A stretch of DNA of 64,000 nucleotides from Verrucomicrobium spinosum DSM 4136 = JCM 18804 (GTDB lineage: Bacteria; Verrucomicrobiota; Verrucomicrobiia; Verrucomicrobiales; Verrucomicrobiaceae), in NCBI RefSeq assembly GCF_000172155.1, contig NZ_ABIZ01000001.1, positions 6,791,105 to 6,855,104 of the forward strand, in the 5' to 3' direction. Under the pieces are notes generated by a model. It was not told the DNA's origin, made no database searches, and saw nothing but the letters and a program-made list of their open reading frames with translations. The position numbers and the translations under genes were made by a program. This document shows, in pieces, positions 15,101 to 21,838 of this stretch (within the stretch, counting starts at the first letter, position 1; every line of letters starts with the position of its first letter).

Positions 15101-16571
15101 GCGAAGCGATCTTGGCTACATCATCGCCTTCCCATTTGAGCGGTGCAATGCCTTTTTCGGGAACGCCTTTAAGTTGCTCTGCGGCTGGCTCCATGAAGTC
15201 TGTTCTGCCATGTCGCAGAGCCAGGGAAAGCATGGCTGAGGTTCTCCGCACGATTGCGGATTCGGACAGCCCTTTGGGATCGCCAATGAACTTGCGGCGG
15301 CTGTTTTTCGCATAGTTGCCGACAGCGGCATAGATGGCCGATCCACCATCCCCCTCCTCCAATCGACTCACATCAATCCAGACCTCACCACGGCCACGCT
15401 GACCGCGTTCGTACACGTAGAAGAGTTTGCCATTATCGGTGCGGAACACAAAACGCCTGTCGGCCTCGGATTCCTGACGTTCATCCGGCCGGGTGTCTTC
15501 GCCCAAGTAAGTGGCAAAATCCACGACATCCGCCATCACATCTTCCAACAAACCGCTCTTACTGACAGGGTGGCGGAAGACTTCGTCGTGTTTCGCCAGC
15601 TCGGCAGAGGCCTGGGCCGCAAATCGAAGGTCTTCCTGCCGAATGGGGGATGTGTTGAGCCGCTGGGTTGCCGAGCTGCCGGATGGGATGCTGCTCTGAT
15701 CAATGGCACGACGGATGAGGTCTGCGTTGGTGGGCAGCGGCTCGCCGGTGGTGGTGGTGACCGCATGGGCGAGGCGCAAGTACTCATCGAGGATGGCACG
15801 AACGGACTCTGGCGAAGTTGCTTTCCCCAGGGCGGCGGCGAGTTGTGCCATCTCTGGGGCAGTGCCTGGAGTGAGCCTGTCCTGCTGCTGGAGATACTCC
15901 TCGACAGTACCCTTGCCGCCTTTTTCCTTGAACCCGATCAAGGCGCGGAGGGCGGCGCGGAGGGCGGGGGCGATGTGGTATTGCGGTTTCTGGGAGGCGA
16001 GTCTGATGAGGGCGCTGGCTCGCGAGCTGATGCCGGAGAGCTGGTGGGCAAGGCCCAGGGTGCGGGCTCGCTCCAGGAGGAGGCGCAGGGTTTCCTGGCT
16101 GGCGGAACTCCCGGAGGGGGCGGCGTTGAGAGTGCCTGACCCGCTTTGGGGGTTGACGATGTCATCCGGGCCGAGTATCTTTGAGAAGCTTTTCGGTGGC
16201 GTCCCACGTTTGGGCAATTGCAGCCCAAATAGTCGTGCCATCGAAAGGCACTTTGTTTTGTTCTCGTAGATCGGGCTCTCTCCGAACATCATGGCGATGT
16301 CACCTGGAGGTCTGCCGTAGAGAGACTGGATCTGGTTTACAACCAGCCCACGTTCAGCTGTCCTGTCCAAGTGAATGGCTGCAACGATGGGGCCTTTGCC
16401 GGGCTCTGTGAGCAGGTGATGGTGCGGTGGCGCGCGTTGCTGAGGTTCAAGGCAATATCGTGCATCAGCGGCGGCGGTGGTTAGGCATGGCGAGAGCGAG
16501 CAAAGAAAAACCGCTTGCACAGCGTGAGCCGGGAGAGGGGTGAGGCGATCCGGGAGCAGAGATTCAATCAA
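12168..16571 (-). CDS. large polyvalent protein: conserved core, HTH, zincin-like and two kinase-like domains
   Basis: A 1467-aa frame. The first ~60 residues lie in a repeated spacer and the listed start is TTG, so the true start is uncertain. In order: the end of a MuF/BECR-like domain (AAIHLDRTAERGLVVNQIQSL), a helical region, a core common in phage polyvalent proteins (VWIDVSRLEEGDGGSAIYAA; SLALRHGRTDF; ~360-480), a sigma-70 region-4-like helix-turn-helix (~617-675), a zincin-like domain (LLLHDRVGHEG ~809, Asp replacing the usual Glu), kinase 1 (~1045-1200, DAKAAS where copies have DAKPDN) and kinase 2 (~1330-1460, ADTHQGNF and PIDLQVL). It ends at TAA, 31 nt before the HELVH toxin ORF. 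The cut N-terminus makes it a fragment of a longer protein. Confidence 0.65.
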   Translation of the reverse strand: MIESLLPDRLTPLPAHAVQAVFLCSLSPCLTTAAADARYCLEPQQRAPPHHHLLTEPGKGPIVAAIHLDRTAERGLVVNQIQSLYGRPPGDIAMMFGESPIYENKTKCLSMARLFGLQLPKRGTPPKSFSKILGPDDIVNPQSGSGTLNAAPSGSSASQETLRLLLERARTLGLAHQLSGISSRASALIRLASQKPQYHIAPALRAALRALIGFKEKGGKGTVEEYLQQQDRLTPGTAPEMAQLAAALGKATSPESVRAILDEYLRLAHAVTTTTGEPLPTNADLIRRAIDQSSIPSGSSATQRLNTSPIRQEDLRFAAQASAELAKHDEVFRHPVSKSGLLEDVMADVVDFATYLGEDTRPDERQESEADRRFVFRTDNGKLFYVYERGQRGRGEVWIDVSRLEEGDGGSAIYAAVGNYAKNSRRKFIGDPKGLSESAIVRRTSAMLSLALRHGRTDFMEPAAEQLKGVPEKGIAPLKWEGDDVAKIASLIETFLSHLHQKIPALRNYRYDFERQQFIYRDGRPVGRERFDAGAETNLVRASRAGQATLRRAIFLQSLASSQGSERPQLLEALLHGNREHAGSGDPSVSLNEGGPLHQLFAAPLQPPSGGPSLHERALRAILAPVPQKIRLIFAEFLKDRPIAGIAQESGLPEVAVQNIVNQMRARYLTALKLLQADALALQAAGPMTSASTRPRLSFSRGQGNNRHNRTLASRRSSASPSVYREALAAIRRRLPGLVHQRVLVFDSPADLAASSYGEDYSDAEIASMEEAEALFDRHTGRTLIFASQIELRVGETPLHALARLLLHDRVGHEGVNFLLATDEAIGCSWNQLASRIPRGELQAILNEPGYQHLAGHPADLALEWLARKVEQVEGARTVAELENKLPSLARRMWQALQEAVAKLMDMLSRNGKAAFERDVRDLISLARQAALDGRSAAHPTDDLLRRSSEREPRSQPPDFIRLALPHNPDTLDPNGNQTGRSHQDRNPGRALESLRRSALGAKARRHEKAGRVQDGPERRSGRESPGLSRVHGETLTRGIAPLQKLGGAEHDVYPHQPSNLAVKLTKPGEFGWDGNLQTYLRRLAWGNLLFDDDVAVEGLTQLPGESLPRLVTTQPWYRADKVRPHPDASEVEAYMRARGFLKVADGAYVHKHLDISASDAKAASLIRTEAGVIHPIDIILDHTPEQDYRRMRDLAERTPQMPAPRQARNGTGPDSRLQFSSVKHNGGRSAGRNLIPKKPNETPSKIDGVRDIPYINRHGDPPTRRDAEAALGELIARAETDSGRNARADAAERLRAEAESLVSWSRQKGWLIHPEGFERLVEDLPIFEGGVERNVFGHPPSGRVIKVTLPPNFGARGELSAYLKNIAWSNLLYGDDIRLEGVIETKAGPAVVVSQPFIEGRQPSLRRIRRWFEAQGYVPDGYNKWRHPKTGAVIADTHQGNFVVVGRKYVVPIDLQVLNPGEKGLE
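12608..12796 (-). CDS. small ORF overlapping kinase 2 N-terminus
   Basis: 62 aa, MEILRPEEMLKLRLESS start, EEMHAQMRRNG and PRPNPWYRG motifs, TAG stop. It is clearly homologous to the 64-aa ORF at 32467-32661, which also overlaps the start of a kinase. Both frames look protein-like here, so this may be true overlap or chance. Confidence 0.4.
   Translation of the reverse strand: MEILRPEEMLKLRLESSLHAQRLTREEMHAQMRRNGSVPRPNPWYRGVDKKDGSSTQKDSND
13451..13648 (-). CDS. small ORF preceding kinase 1 (copy C)
   Basis: A 65-aa ORF, METKPAVPIKIATLDERL start, TAG stop. It is the diverged paralogue of 8873-9070 and 18251-18448, with the same length and placement. Here the enclosing 0-frame is continuous from the zincin-like domain through to the kinase, so the small ORF is fully nested. 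Confidence 0.4.
   Translation of the reverse strand: METKPAVPIKIATLDERLKASAAVPWERKLAAMKKQAGYKTDRNDDPAVRALAYLESMEKRSHGE
16400..16565 (-). repeat. post-immunity spacer element, copy 2
   Basis: Immediately downstream of the 88-aa immunity gene. It is nearly collinear with 59980-60140 on the opposite strand: TTGATTGA then CTCTGCTCCCGGATCGCC, CTTTGCTCGC and GATATTGCCTTGAACCT blocks. Confidence 0.6.
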
Positions 16572-16830
16572 ACTCGAGATCGTCAGGATCGAGCTCTGCC
16601 TTTCCTTCGTATTTCACGGCAAGTTGAAGCCCAAATTTCCTCGCACCACTGTTGCAACGAGTCAACAGGCCATCGTAGAGCCCAGATGTTTGTGAAAGAT
16701 GTTCCTCTAGCGCTTCCCTGAACTTCGCCTGACCCTTCAATTCTTTGGACAACAATTGTTCCATGGAATCGCAATCCAGAGTTAAAACCAGTTGCTCGTT
16801 GTCTTTGGTGAAAGTCAGGGTTGTGATCAT
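16564..16830 (-). CDS. candidate immunity protein, 88-aa family, copy 2
   Basis: 88 aa, acidic, ending DPDDLEFD. The ATG at 16828-16830 overlaps the toxin stop as ATGA, the classic arrangement for translational coupling. It aligns along its whole length with 10990-11256 and 59716-59979, and is the best-preserved of the three. No known family is recognised and there is no signal peptide. Confidence 0.7.
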   Translation of the reverse strand: MITTLTFTKDNEQLVLTLDCDSMEQLLSKELKGQAKFREALEEHLSQTSGLYDGLLTRCNSGARKFGLQLAVKYEGKAELDPDDLEFD

Positions 16831-18494
16831 GGTTGAGGATTTGAAGGTAGGAAAGGATCCAGACAGGTAAGGAAAGCCTCGCGCCAGGATCGGTGACCGG
16901 TGCGGTTGCTGCGGTGATTAAGATAGTCTGCCAACTCAGAGGAATGGTATGTCAGTTTTTCCAAATGTACAGTAGGCACCTCGACTGCAAGAGAGGCTGC
17001 CGCTCTGCGGTAGACCCGGCCGGCGTACTCGTCGCCATTGATATCTGCCCAATCATCCCGCATGCCCCGCACCTCGAGGTCGTAGAGCAGGCCAGGGGCC
17101 TTGTACAGAATGAGTTGCGGCTCGGTGAACCCGCTCGTGCGTCGAGAGGCCAGTGCGGTTACCCGCTCCCTGAAGGAGGACGGACCTTTGAGGTGCGCCC
17201 AGTGCACCAACTCATGAAAGAGCGTACGTCGCAATTTCGACAGGTCGGTAATCTTGGGATTCACCGCAATACTGTTGTCTTCAGGGCGATAAACTGCGAC
17301 TTTCTTGGCCAATTTCTGGTCAAAGGCGATGGCCACAGGATGTTTGGCAAGCTGTCTGGCCAGCGCCGGGGGCATGAAGCTGGCGAACTCCTCCACGATC
17401 GTCCGGATCTGCTCACTGCTGTGAGTATTGTCACCCGTGATACCTCGCACCAGAGTGTCCAGCTTCGGAGGCGTGTCTTGTTTGAGCAGGGTCACCAACT
17501 GTTGCGCCTGCACCTCCGTAAAGACGTGGGTGTCCAGATCTCTTACTCCCAGCTTGTCCAGAAGGCTTCGCAACGGCGTACCGGGGGCGCCCAGCGTCTC
17601 ATTCAGACTGGGTTGTGGTGGAGTGGTCTGCTGCGAAGAACTGGCACGACGCGCAGATTTGGGCGCGCGGGAGCCATCTGAGGTATGCTGTGTTTCGAGT
17701 TCGGTTTGAGAAAACTGCAACCGGTCGCCCAGCCCCGTCTCTTCCGATCTCCTGTCTGGACCAGGCATCTGCGGAAGATCCTCCGCAAGATCTCGCAGCC
17801 TCCGGTACTCCTGCTCATCGGTCTGCCCAAGAATCAGGTCAATGGGCCGAATCATGCCCGAGATTGTCCGGATGAAGTTGTCCGGCTTGGCATCGCTGGC
17901 ATAGATGTCCAGGTGCTCGTGCACATACCCTTCATCCGCCACCTTGAGGAACCCCTTCGCCCGCATGTACGTCTGGATCTCCGCTGCATTCGGGTGGGGA
18001 GACGCTTCCTGTGCATCATACCACGGCTGGGTTGTCACCAGGCGCGGCAGGCTTTCCCCAGGAAGCTGGGTCAGGCCTGCGACAGCGACGTCGTCATCAA
18101 AGAGGATGTTGGTCCAGGCCAGACGGCGCAGATAGGTCTGGATGTTCCCACCCCAGCCAAATTCACCCGGCCTGGTGAGCTTGATGGCGAGGTTGGAAGG
18201 CCGGTGGTGATACACATCGTGCTCAGCCCCCCGGAACTTCCTGAGCGAGGCTATGCCTCCTTCGAGAGTTTCCGCATGGACTCGCGGTAAGCCAGGGCTC
18301 TCGTGGCGGGATCGTCGCTCTGGTCCTCCAGGTACCCGGCCTGCTTCTTCATGGCGGCGAGCTTGCGCTCCCAGGGCACTGCGGCGGACTCTTTCAAGTG
18401 CTCGTCCAGGGTTCCGATCTTGATGGGCACGGCCGGTATTATCTTCATGACTAAGAAGTATATCAGGGTTGTGGGGGGAGGCAAGACGGATCAC
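16827..18494 (-). CDS. kinase-like domain fused to HELVH metallopeptidase effector, copy 2
   Basis: 555 aa. Residues ~90-225 are the kinase-like domain (GAEHDVY, AIKLTRPG, SDAKPDN, RPIDLIL). A DRLQFS linker and a Ser/Pro-rich spacer (~250-285) follow, then the effector: PLRSLLDKLGVRDL, RRTLFHELVHWAHLKG near residue 425 and a C-terminal WREAFLTCLDPFLPS. This shows how the displaced copies at 11265 and 58973 were originally joined to a delivery or regulatory module. The first ~85 residues overlap a small ORF in another frame (18251) and look shadow-like. It is followed by its immunity gene with an ATGA overlap. Confidence 0.7.
   Translation of the reverse strand: MIRLASPHNPDILLSHEDNTGRAHQDRNPGRALERVRRSALGAQARRHEEAGRVPGGPERRSRHESPGLPRVHAETLEGGIASLRKFRGAEHDVYHHRPSNLAIKLTRPGEFGWGGNIQTYLRRLAWTNILFDDDVAVAGLTQLPGESLPRLVTTQPWYDAQEASPHPNAAEIQTYMRAKGFLKVADEGYVHEHLDIYASDAKPDNFIRTISGMIRPIDLILGQTDEQEYRRLRDLAEDLPQMPGPDRRSEETGLGDRLQFSQTELETQHTSDGSRAPKSARRASSSQQTTPPQPSLNETLGAPGTPLRSLLDKLGVRDLDTHVFTEVQAQQLVTLLKQDTPPKLDTLVRGITGDNTHSSEQIRTIVEEFASFMPPALARQLAKHPVAIAFDQKLAKKVAVYRPEDNSIAVNPKITDLSKLRRTLFHELVHWAHLKGPSSFRERVTALASRRTSGFTEPQLILYKAPGLLYDLEVRGMRDDWADINGDEYAGRVYRRAAASLAVEVPTVHLEKLTYHSSELADYLNHRSNRTGHRSWREAFLTCLDPFLPSNPQP
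18251..18448 (-). CDS. small ORF preceding kinase (copy B)
   Basis: A 65-aa ORF (MKIIPAVPIKIGTLDEHL start, TAG stop), almost identical to 8873-9070 but with different first residues and KES for RAS. Confidence 0.4.
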   Translation of the reverse strand: MKIIPAVPIKIGTLDEHLKESAAVPWERKLAAMKKQAGYLEDQSDDPATRALAYRESMRKLSKEA

Positions 18495-19740
18495 CTCGGG
18501 CAGGGGGCTGCGTACCTCCAGCTCCGCGGCGCGCCGGTCGAGCTCTGCCGTGAGCTGGCTGGCGGTGCGGCCGTCCAGCGCCGCCTCGCGCGCCTGGCGC
18601 GATCAGGTCATTGAGTTCAAGGTCAAACTTGGCCTCGCCAGAGTACAGGCTCAGAAGGCGGGTCAGGGCATCTCTCATGGCCTGCCACATCCGCTGCGCC
18701 AGGCCCGGCTCCTGCCCGTTGAGCTGGGCCACCACGGCAGGTGCCTCACCGGCTTCGATCTGCCGCGCCATCCACTCCAGTGCCAGCTCCGGCGGCTGCT
18801 CCTCCAGGTGCGCGTACCCTGGCTCGTCAAGGATGGCGTCCAGTTCCGCCTGCGGGATGGCCCCCATCAGTTTGTTCCAGCGGGCGGCAAAGTCCGCATC
18901 CGTCTCAAGCAGGAAGTTCACGCCCTCGTGGCCCATGCGCTCGTGCACCAGCACCCTTCCCACCGCCGCCAGCGGCGTCTCACCAGGACGCTGCTCCACC
19001 TGCCCCAGGAACAGCAGCGTGCGCTTCGTGTGCCGGTCAAAGAGCGCCTCCGCCCCCTCCATGCTTGCTATCTCCGCATCGCTGTAGTCCTCCCCATAGG
19101 AGGAGGCCGCCAGGTCCGCGGGAGTGTCAAAGGCTAGAACCCGCTGGTGCAGCAGCGCAGGCAGGTGCTGGCGGATGGTGTCCAGCGCCCCACGGGCTTC
19201 CGGAGCGGCAACAAGCGCCCCCGTGCCTTGCGCACGAGACTGGGCCAATCCATCAGATCGCCTGCGGGATGGGAGCACAAAACGGCCCTGCTCCACCGGC
19301 GTGTCCACACCCTCCCGCGAAGCCACACCGGCAGCCGCGGGGTTCCCTGAAATCACTGCGAAGGAGGTGCCGCGCCCAAAACCGGAACCCTCCCGGACCG
19401 CCCGCAGCTCCTCCGCCCGCGCTGGCTCCAACTGCAGGTCGATGGGCATCACCGTGCCATCCTCGCTCGTGATGGCATTTCCCTCAGTAAAGGTGTCCCA
19501 CACGGCCAGCTCACGGATGGGATGAACCCATCGCCCTTCGTGCGGGTGAAAGCCCTTCGACTGCGGGAAATCCGTGATCTCCTCCTGGGTGGAATCACGC
19601 CCCACCCGCCAGGATTGGGAAATAACCACCCGTGGAGCATGCTCACCAGGCAGCGTGACAATGCCTTCAAAGGCGACGTCATCACCAAAGGCCCGGTTGG
19701 TCAGCGCCCACCGCTCAAGGTAGGCTCCTGCATCCTCTGC
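18463..19740 (-). pseudogene. kinase C-lobe plus HExxGH zincin-like domain, downstream of an amber stop
   Basis: In frame with 19741-20538 but separated from it by TAG at 19741-19743. The first part continues the kinase (AYLERWALTNRAFGDDVAF, VVISQSW, VMPIDLQLEP). A TSFAVISGN linker leads to a zincin-like domain nearly identical to that at 9091 (VLVHERMGHEG). The longest ATG/GTG-started ORF is 18463-19629. The end is frame-shifted near 18603 in the same way as at 9225, so the two regions share one duplication. Confidence 0.6.
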
Positions 19741-20538
19741 CTAGGCACCCACGAAGCCCGGTTTCGTCAGCTTGACGGCACGTCCGCTGCTTTCGTCAAA
19801 GAACACCAGATGCTCACCACCGGTGGCCTCAAATTCTTCTACCCCGAATTCTTGCGGGTCGAGAGTCCGGCCATGTGCGTCCGCCCACGCCACGACTCTG
19901 GCAAGACTGACGAGGCTTCGCCCATGTTTCCGGCGCAGGCCAGGGCTTGAGCCCTCGCCTGTTCGCGCGTCACCTTCGGTGGTGATGGCTTGGAGGATGG
20001 CGGCGGGGTTTCGGACTTCATCGGGATTAAAGGTCGCATGGGCTGCATGGGTGTCAAGGGGGCGGATGTTGCTGGGGATGACGCTGAATGAGGTTGTGGG
20101 GGAATTCTGCCCCCGCCCTTCATTGGAAAGTCCGGCCTCCGACGTCGGAGTTTCGGCGAGGGTTCCAGCCTCGGAGGGGCTCTGCTCCAACCCCAGGGAC
20201 TGCGATATGGCCACTTCCATATCCCCCTCCAGACGCCCTTCACGCTGGAGTTTCTTGATCCGGGCCGCACGACGAAACACGGCATTGAAAAACGTGGCAT
20301 ACCCCGTCATCACCGCGCCCATCCTGGAGCGGAGCACATCGGTCATGACCTGGCGGGATCCCCGCGCCTTCCAGCTTTCGGGCAGCGCCGCGTCCATCTT
20401 GGACCTGCCTGCCCAGTAGGAGATCGCGAAATGGGACCACGCCTCCTGCACATCCTCATCCAGCAGCTGCGCATCGTCCGGCGTGCGAAAGATCCTGTCT
20501 CCAGATATCGCCTCATAAGAGCGCAGCCGGGAGAACAT
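19741..20538 (-). CDS. LPD-like module plus kinase N-lobe, stopped by amber codon
   Basis: 265 aa. Residues 1-118 are the LPD-like module, almost identical to the start of 4744-7686 (MFSRLRSYEAISGD; IFRTPDDAQLLDED). A linker with TTSFSVIPS follows, then a kinase N-lobe (GGEHLVFFDESSGRAVKLTKPG). The frame stops at TAG exactly where the kinase should continue; reading through gives an uninterrupted kinase in 18463-19740. The product as it stands would lack a catalytic loop. Confidence 0.6.
   Translation of the reverse strand: MFSRLRSYEAISGDRIFRTPDDAQLLDEDVQEAWSHFAISYWAGRSKMDAALPESWKARGSRQVMTDVLRSRMGAVMTGYATFFNAVFRRAARIKKLQREGRLEGDMEVAISQSLGLEQSPSEAGTLAETPTSEAGLSNEGRGQNSPTTSFSVIPSNIRPLDTHAAHATFNPDEVRNPAAILQAITTEGDARTGEGSSPGLRRKHGRSLVSLARVVAWADAHGRTLDPQEFGVEEFEATGGEHLVFFDESSGRAVKLTKPGFVGA
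19839..20021 (-). CDS. small ORF overlapping kinase N-terminus
   Basis: 60 aa, MKSETPPPSS start, KVTREQARAQALACAGN in the middle, TAG stop. It has the same position and size class as the other small ORFs preceding kinases, but no clear sequence similarity to them. The enclosing frame is Arg/Gly-rich here, which favours this frame. Confidence 0.35.
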   Translation of the reverse strand: MKSETPPPSSKPSPPKVTREQARAQALACAGNMGEASSVLPESWRGRTHMAGLSTRKNSG

Positions 20539-21251
20539 CCACCCCTTTCAGCATGATACCACACGTCTCCTCTAAAGGTGCCTGGCATCTGAATTTCGCT
20601 GGGAAGAACTACAAATCCCTTTTGTTTCATGTAGTTACGCAACTCTGTCAGCGAAGGGTGAACCCCTGAAGCAATCGGCTGTCTGGTTACAATTGCAGGA
20701 TAGGGAGAATAGCGAGTCTTGGTCGTTCCAACCAGGACAATTTCGTCTCCAAAAATCGCATTTTGCAGGTCAAGACGCACCAGATAGTCGGAAGGCAAGG
20801 CATCACGCAACTCAAGCTTACCCTTGGCGGCATCCGCCCCTTGATCCACCACAAATCCATAGCGATGACCATGTGTATGCTTGTTCACCTCGCCAGCCCC
20901 AGCATCATGATAGACATGATGCTCACCACCTTGTCCTAGGGCTCTTCCTTGGAGCTGGATTGGGTCGCCGAGCTTTTCGAGGAATCGGATTTGTCGATCC
21001 AAAGCAAAGGATCGGTGCGTGCGACGATCCCAGCCTGGACCTGCTCTTTGAAGCTCTCTTCGGAAACTTTCGACGATGCTCTCCAAGCTTTCCTGATCAG
21101 TTCTGGATCCGTTTCGTATTGCATCTGATTTTTGTAAAATAGTTGTTAGAGCACCTTCCGCAAATGAATTGTCCGCGGGTATAGAAAACTGGAGCCGCTT
21201 TGCCGGTCCGGCTCCTCCGTGCCCAGCAGCACCATCATGCTCCGCCGGCAC
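20343..21251 (-). pseudogene. truncated kinase-like module (duplicate of 7.5-8.3 kb)
   Basis: Between ~20542 and 21190 this repeats the second kinase of 7491-9116 almost base for base (RLQFSIPADNSF, GQGGEHHVY, GDVWYHAE), then breaks into the LPD module at the same point. The upstream residues (MPAEHDGAAGHGG) come from a junction with an LPD fragment. No catalytic loop is present. Confidence 0.6.
20936..21124 (-). CDS. small ORF overlapping truncated kinase (duplicate)
   Basis: Identical in translation to the 62-aa ORF at 8084-8272; part of the same ~0.95-kb duplication. Confidence 0.35.
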   Translation of the reverse strand: MQYETDPELIRKAWRASSKVSEESFKEQVQAGIVARTDPLLWIDKSDSSKSSATQSSSKEEP

Positions 21252-21330
21252 CCTTTTTCATCGAACCCCTGCGCCAGCTCCTCCCCGCGTGCGCTGCGCC
21301 CCACGTACAGCGACAGCGAAAGAAGGATAT
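21190..21330 (-). pseudogene. LPD-module fragment
   Basis: A - strand frame encodes LSLYVGRSARGEELAQGFDE then KGCRRSMMVLLGTEE, matching part of the module in 21828-24695. It is cut on both sides and joined out of frame to the truncated kinase. Confidence 0.55.
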
Positions 21331-21424
21331 GCCGTTCTACACTTGCCGTCTGAACGCACCACCACCCTTATGACGTCTGCCGGATAGGGCTCCGAACGAT
21401 CCGGCGGATAGACAGCGTTGAGGC

Positions 21425-21838
21425 CTAGCCCTGCTCGGCGGCAGGTTTTGCGTCTGGGTCAAACTCAGGGAACTCGGCCAGCAGATGCTTGGAAATATAG
21501 TACCGATTCTCAGGCTTGCTCTCCAACGAAATGAACTGATCGATGATGGGCTCATACGCCTTGACGTTGCGTCTCAGGAGACTCACGGTTCTATCCCACA
21601 CTTTCGGCAAAGGCTCGCCTGGCTCAATGAGCGCATCAATTGAATTCACCACAATAAGCATCGTCGCATAATCCTCATCCTCCGACAACTCCGCGCCTTC
21701 AAGCGCTTCTACCAAGACCTCAATATCTTCATTGGTCTCCTGAGCATTGATGTACTCCCAGTCTTGCGTTGGAGAAACCAGATTGAATCTCTCCGTCAGA
21801 GACTCCATGACAGCCAAGCCAATAATTCTATCCGCCAT
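21425..21838 (-). CDS. candidate immunity protein to polyvalent toxin A
   Basis: 137 aa, acidic, soluble (MADRIIGLAVMESLTERF start). The ATG at 21838 is chosen by comparison with the paralogue at 24749-25174 and overlaps the toxin stop (21828) by 11 nt. The paralogues share LVSP...DWEYIN, ATMLIVVNSID and KHLLAEFPE motifs. Two different copies each sit behind toxins whose C-terminal nuclease-like domains also differ, which fits cognate pairing. Confidence 0.7.
   Translation of the reverse strand: MADRIIGLAVMESLTERFNLVSPTQDWEYINAQETNEDIEVLVEALEGAELSEDEDYATMLIVVNSIDALIEPGEPLPKVWDRTVSLLRRNVKAYEPIIDQFISLESKPENRYYISKHLLAEFPEFDPDAKPAAEQG

Noticed and set aside
2453-19743. Amber (TAG) recoded as an amino acid in this element
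   Set aside because: TAG is clearly used as a real stop where genes are coupled (34273-34275, 21828-21830, 25155-25157), so the three in-frame TAGs are better read as nonsense mutations.
21370-21424. Hairpin GCCGGAT/ATCCGGC after immunity A as a terminator
   Set aside because: A 7-bp stem is possible but there is no T-run after it.
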